A stretch of DNA of 64,000 nt. It comes from Verpa conica (taxonomy: Eukaryota; Ascomycota; Pezizomycetes; Pezizales; Morchellaceae). The position numbers were made by a program, and so were the translations under genes. The notes beneath the pieces are model-generated. The model was given only the letters and a program-made list of their open reading frames with translations, ran no database searches and was not told the origin of the DNA. Location: NCBI GenBank assembly GCA_033030425.1, contig JAUFSD010000002.1, positions 496,001 through 560,000 of the forward strand, given 5' to 3'. Shown one piece after another: positions 60,486 to 64,000 of the stretch. Every line of letters begins with the position of its first letter. Position 1 is the stretch's first letter.

Positions 60486-60948
60486 TGAAGTCGAAACGCT
60501 CATTACATCCGACTGTAATAGCTAGATACACTATACAGTACATATATACTTATCATGGTGCTAGACCAGAGGTAACTCGAAACGTGGGCGATGGGTATCT
60601 AATCTCCTATCCTCCACTAGGGTTAGGGGAGTTTTGGCAGTAATGAATTTTTAGCAGGTAAAACCAACATGATAAAACTACCCTCCGTATAATGAAACAA
60701 ACCCTACCTGAAACATGCTAGAGGGTGATTTTTACCCCTCCATTAAACTACACATTAGAGGCACTTTCAATAAGAAGACATAACATAATGCTAGAGATTA
60801 TGCCTCATCAACTACAAATAGTGTTTTCTTCACTTAGCCTTTACCTTAGCCTTAGATGTGTTGAGCTATTTTATTATACTCCCACCGCCTGTATCTGCGC
60901 TTCCACCTCTCTTGCCCGTCGCCTTCTCTATCGTGAATGGGATAATCA

Positions 60949-61140
60949 GGCATTTATTAAATACTCGGAGTGAGATCGCAGTCGCAGCCGGCCCCCTAAA
61001 TGGCGACACAGCAGAACAGCAAAAAAAGTGAACTAAACAGCAATACAGAATACACTGTCTTTATGGTTGTCTTGGCTGTCTTAGGGCTGGGCCATGACGT
61101 ATCTTCGTTGCAACCTCGCTCGGAGTATTTGATAAACGCC
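60949..61140. mobile_element. MITE-like element with about 31-bp inverted ends
   Basis: Left end 60949-60979 (GGCATTTATTAAATACTCGG, then AGTGAGATCGC) pairs with right end 61110-61140 (GCAACCTCGCTCGGAGTATT, then TGATAAACGCC) at about 26 of 31 positions. Weaker similarity continues outward for about 10 bp. The 192-bp element is non-coding. Confidence 0.65.
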
Positions 61141-62564
61141 TGGATATACCGCCGCAATACCCTTTTCCCTATCTTCAAGTACCCGTGGTATTTCCACCCT
61201 TTGTTAGCCCCTCCCCACCATAATAAGCTCAGGGCATATGCCCCACATTCTCTTCATATAAGTCACAAAGAACCGTGCTCAGGGCCAAGACTATAATTAT
61301 CTATTAGGGGTTAAATTATCCTCACTCGATTCGTAGAGACAGGCTGGATGCTAGCCTAGCGCGAATAATTTCGCGTGTAGCAAAGCTTGTATGAAGGAAA
61401 TAGGTTCTTTTGCTAAAAATCCCATTATGCTAATTATCTACCTATGGGATATAGCCATAGCTTCATAATGCGTCTTTTTCTAAGAATGTCTCGCCCAAAG
61501 TACGCTACAACCTCTGTGGTTAGTAAAGAAATGACTGGTTATGTTAACACTAACGTAAACCAAATCATTGACATATTCTCAAAGAGTTTAAAGCTATATT
61601 ATCTTCCAGCTCCAGAATACATCTCAAACAAAACTTTGGGCCTAAAGCTCAGTGCTTATTTTATGCTATATTTCTCTTCCATCCAAACACGAATCCTTAG
61701 CAGGTATGGGGGGTGCTTAGACAGTAATATCTTTTCTAATGACATAACTTAGATATACTTGTAACATTCAGTCAGTCTATCGATTGTTTTAGTTATTTTC
61801 GCAGCTATTGTAGAGCTAAAAAAGCTTCTCGCCTTCTTCTTTGAATTATGGGATGATGTAGATACTTAGTTTTCTAATGGCCAATAGCAAAGGTTTGTCA
61901 ACCTACTTGGGCTAGAGGCCAGCGTATATTTCTAGAGTAGAGGGCATATATACTATAAAATAGAGACAATATGTCTAAAATAGCGGGGAAAGGGGTGTTT
62001 TCACTAACGTATCGGTGGGAAGTACGGTTTGAAGTTTGAAGTGCTACCAAGTTGGTCAAAAAATTCTGTAACACAGCCGACTTAATCTAGCATTTTCCAG
62101 AATACCGCACTAATGCCATACCAAAAACACCCCGCTTCCCCGTACTGATGTACTTATAATTACATGTAATTCATTTATTCATTCATTGGTTCAGAGATAA
62201 TATGACCCTGTATTCGCGCTAATAGCTTAAGAGCGAGTGATGTGGCATGTGTGTGGCGCATGGTTTATGCACTGCCACCAAAATATTTTGTGCATCCTCA
62301 TACTTGGCAGGACATCGCCACCTGTGTACTTGACATCGTCTGTGTTGTGTCATTTCCCCCCGCCAACCTCATCTTCGGCAGGACAATCACATCATCTAAC
62401 AATATATACACCCACAGTCTCTGTTGATCCTTTACTGTTATTTAATCTTACATATCTCATATTCAACCTCTCTTTATCTTAACCTACGCATTACCGAGCT
62501 ATTTCTGTACGTCTAATCATCTACCTGTTCGTTTAGGAGCTTGGGCCTCGTTTGAAACCTTGTG

Positions 62565-64000
62565 ATGGACGGTGAGCCAGAATATCTCCAACCCGGGTTC
62601 GACCCCTCCACCCTCAAGGTGGCCGAGCTTCGTGGGATCCTTTTAGAATACAATGTCGACTTTCCTTCCTCTGCGAAAAAGGCCCAGCTTGTCGACCTGT
62701 TTACTCAGCATGTTGCCCCAAAAGCCCGTACTATTTTGAGCGCCCGCTCTCGTGTAAAGGCTTCTGGGCGTGGAATCGTTGATATGGATCGTGGCGGCAC
62801 TCCATCTACTGGAGCAATACCTAGGAGAAGGTCGTCCCGCCGTACTACTCGTGTGGGAACAGTGGACACCGAAGAGGAGGAGGAAGAAGCTGCCAGGCCT
62901 GAACTAACCCCTAGGCGGTCAGTTTCGGTCAAAAGAGCTTCGGGTAAGCATACGAGGGTGACAGAGACAGATAAATCCGAGGTTGAGGATCAAGAGCCCC
63001 CAAAATCAATCCGGAAGACGCGGAAAAGCACTGCCCGCCAGTCTATCTTACCTAAGGCCGAGAGCCCAGGACTTCCCCCACCAAATCTCAAGTACGAAGA
63101 GACAGAGGATGAGGAAGACGAACCCGTGTTCTCATCCCATAATCCTTTTCAGAGCGGGTCATCTCCCGCTACAAGGTCGCCTGAAAGGGCCGATCGTCGT
63201 AAAGTAAGATATTTCTTTTGACCATCATCTTGGGGTCCTAAACTAACGAGTTCGTTTTAGAGTATGCCAAATGAGAAAAGACGTAAATCCATATCAGCTA
63301 GACGGAGGACGGATTTTCCTGCATCTAGGCACGATAATGAACATGATCTTGCTTATACTCCGACCAATACACATGTTGTACCATCATCAAAGAAATTTGA
63401 TATCTCGCTCTCAAGGTTACACAGTTACAAGAGCGATGGAAAAAGTAAAGGCATTATCAAGAAAGAGGAAGAAGATGGAGATTACTCTCTGGAGCCCGGT
63501 GAGGAGTTTACCCCGGAGGAGACGGAGGAAATTTCTAGAGAGTTAGGGCCGGTAATAAGAAGAAGAGCTAGTAGACAAACAGCTACAGGTACAAATATGC
63601 TTTGGGTTATTATAATTGCAGTTATGAGTGGTTATTTCATGTGGTGGAGGAAAGAGAAGATAGAAGTTGGATACTGCGGATACGGGAAATTTGGTTTGGC
63701 TTCCTCCTGGATATTGATATGGGTTATGACTAACAAGATGCCATTAGATATGCAAACCTACGATACCGACTGGACGAGCCTTATCCGCCCTCAATGCGAG
63801 CCCTGTCCTCCTAATGCTGTCTGTAAGCCCAACTATGAAGCTGATTGCAAAGACGATTATGTTCTCATTCCCAATCCGCTCTCTTTCGGGGGAGTGGTGC
63901 CTCTTCCCCCTACATGTGAGCCAGATTCGGAGAAACTTCGAAAAATCGCCATCTTGTCAGATGAGGCGATTAGGGTTTTAAGGGAACGAGCGGTAGACGT
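62565..64000 (+). CDS. SRC1: Src1/Heh1 inner nuclear membrane protein, 3' end beyond window
   Basis: LEM-like/HeH nuclear-envelope protein that tethers chromatin and recruits ESCRT-III for nuclear-pore quality control. Partial: the frame is still open at 64000. Exons 62565-63203, 63261-63693 and from 63748; introns of 57 nt (GTAAGA, CTAAC branch) and 54 nt (63694-63747, donor GTTTGG, branch TGACTAAC, acceptor ATTAG). The second intron is frame-neutral; its removal restores GYCGYGKFDMQTYDTDWTSL. Seen: HeH domain (about 10-50: FDPSTLKVAELRGILLEYNV ... KKAQLVDLF), a long basic/acidic linker with NLS-like RRRSSRR and KSIRKTRKS, the first membrane helix (MLWVIIIAVMSGYFMWW), then the lumenal start of the MSC (Man1-Src1p C-terminal) domain with CEPCPPNAVC and NPLSFGGVVPLPPTCEPD. 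The ATG at 62565 is the first in frame. Confidence 0.9.

Larger units (their letters stand above)
58829..62564. other. Large intergenic region with repeats
   Basis: 3.7 kb between the adenylate cyclase promoter and Src1. It holds pyrimidine-rich CTCT runs (58980-59100) in the cyclase upstream region, a 61-bp tandem duplication (59799-59917), two inverted repeats (60234-60485 and 60949-61140), a TACATGTA at 62161 next to a TTCATTTATTCATTCATT half-element, and several short open frames, none with recognisable content. Confidence 0.55.

Noticed and set aside
61444..61752. 102-codon ATG frame in the cyclase-Src1 spacer
   Set aside because: No recognisable motif, composition typical of AT-rich non-coding DNA, and it lies among repeats.
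1..64000. CRISPR arrays, phage or bacterial operon structure, secondary-metabolite cluster
   Set aside because: The window is eukaryotic with spliced genes; no regularly spaced repeats and no backbone synthase, so none of these applies.

Overview
The window looks like nuclear DNA of a filamentous ascomycete (Pezizomycotina). Protein-coding genes carry short spliceosomal introns, mostly 48-127 nt, with GT(A/G)AGT-like donors and CTAAC/CTRAY-like branch sites. Nearly every recognisable product has a fungal form: an undivided BUB1/MAD3 checkpoint kinase, a CorA/Alr1-type Mg transporter, an RNA15/CstF64-like factor, an MCH1 transporter, a UBR1 N-recognin, a multidomain fungal adenylate cyclase and a Src1/Heh1 inner nuclear membrane protein. 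Gene density is low. About sixteen genes and one broken gene are separated by AT-rich spacers of 1-4 kb, some holding small inverted-repeat elements. Wide AT-rich spacers would suit a Pezizomycete, but I cannot fix the genus.

Layout. 0.1-3.7 kb: BUB1/MAD3 (+). 5.5-6.5 kb: short MED15-like KIX/poly-Q protein (-). 8.0-9.3 kb: four-exon short-chain dehydrogenase (-). 11.1-13.7 kb: coiled-coil plus DUF6697-like protein (+). 15.5-18.3 kb: CorA-type Mg transporter (-). 19.9-21.3 kb: CstF64/RNA15 (-) with a GC-AG first intron, divergent from prohibitin-2 (+, 22.3-23.5 kb). 23.9-25.9 kb: pogo-type transposase-derived gene with two of three catalytic acids replaced. 28.1-29.8 kb: MCH1-like MFS transporter (+). 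31.8-32.6 kb: secreted protein with four 40-41 residue cysteine repeats (-). 32.6-36.8 kb: gene-poor stretch with two inverted-repeat elements. 36.8-38.5 kb: orphan membrane-anchored glycoprotein (-). 38.9-39.6 kb: PYM (-). 40.1-40.6 kb: reading frame broken by one stop. 42.2-48.9 kb: UBR1 (+). 49.2-49.4 kb: MITE with perfect 36-bp ends. 49.6-50.8 kb: DUF6818-like coiled-coil protein (+). 51.9-58.8 kb: eight-exon adenylate cyclase (-). 58.8-62.6 kb: spacer with a tandem duplication and two inverted repeats. 62.6-64.0 kb: Src1/Heh1 (+), cut by the window end.

The conserved genes are housekeeping or signalling functions (spindle checkpoint, mitochondrial scaffold, cAMP signalling, N-degron pathway, mRNA 3'-end formation, exon-junction-complex recycling, nuclear envelope). 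They do not form a pathway or cluster. The most unusual items are the transposase-derived gene with a degenerate DDE triad, the cysteine-repeat secreted protein, several non-autonomous inverted-repeat elements, and the palindromic octamer TACATGTA. I count 20 copies of that octamer, 19 between genes and one in an intron, none in an exon. Exon-intron structures were deduced by eye from splice signals, reading frame and family conservation; no search was run.
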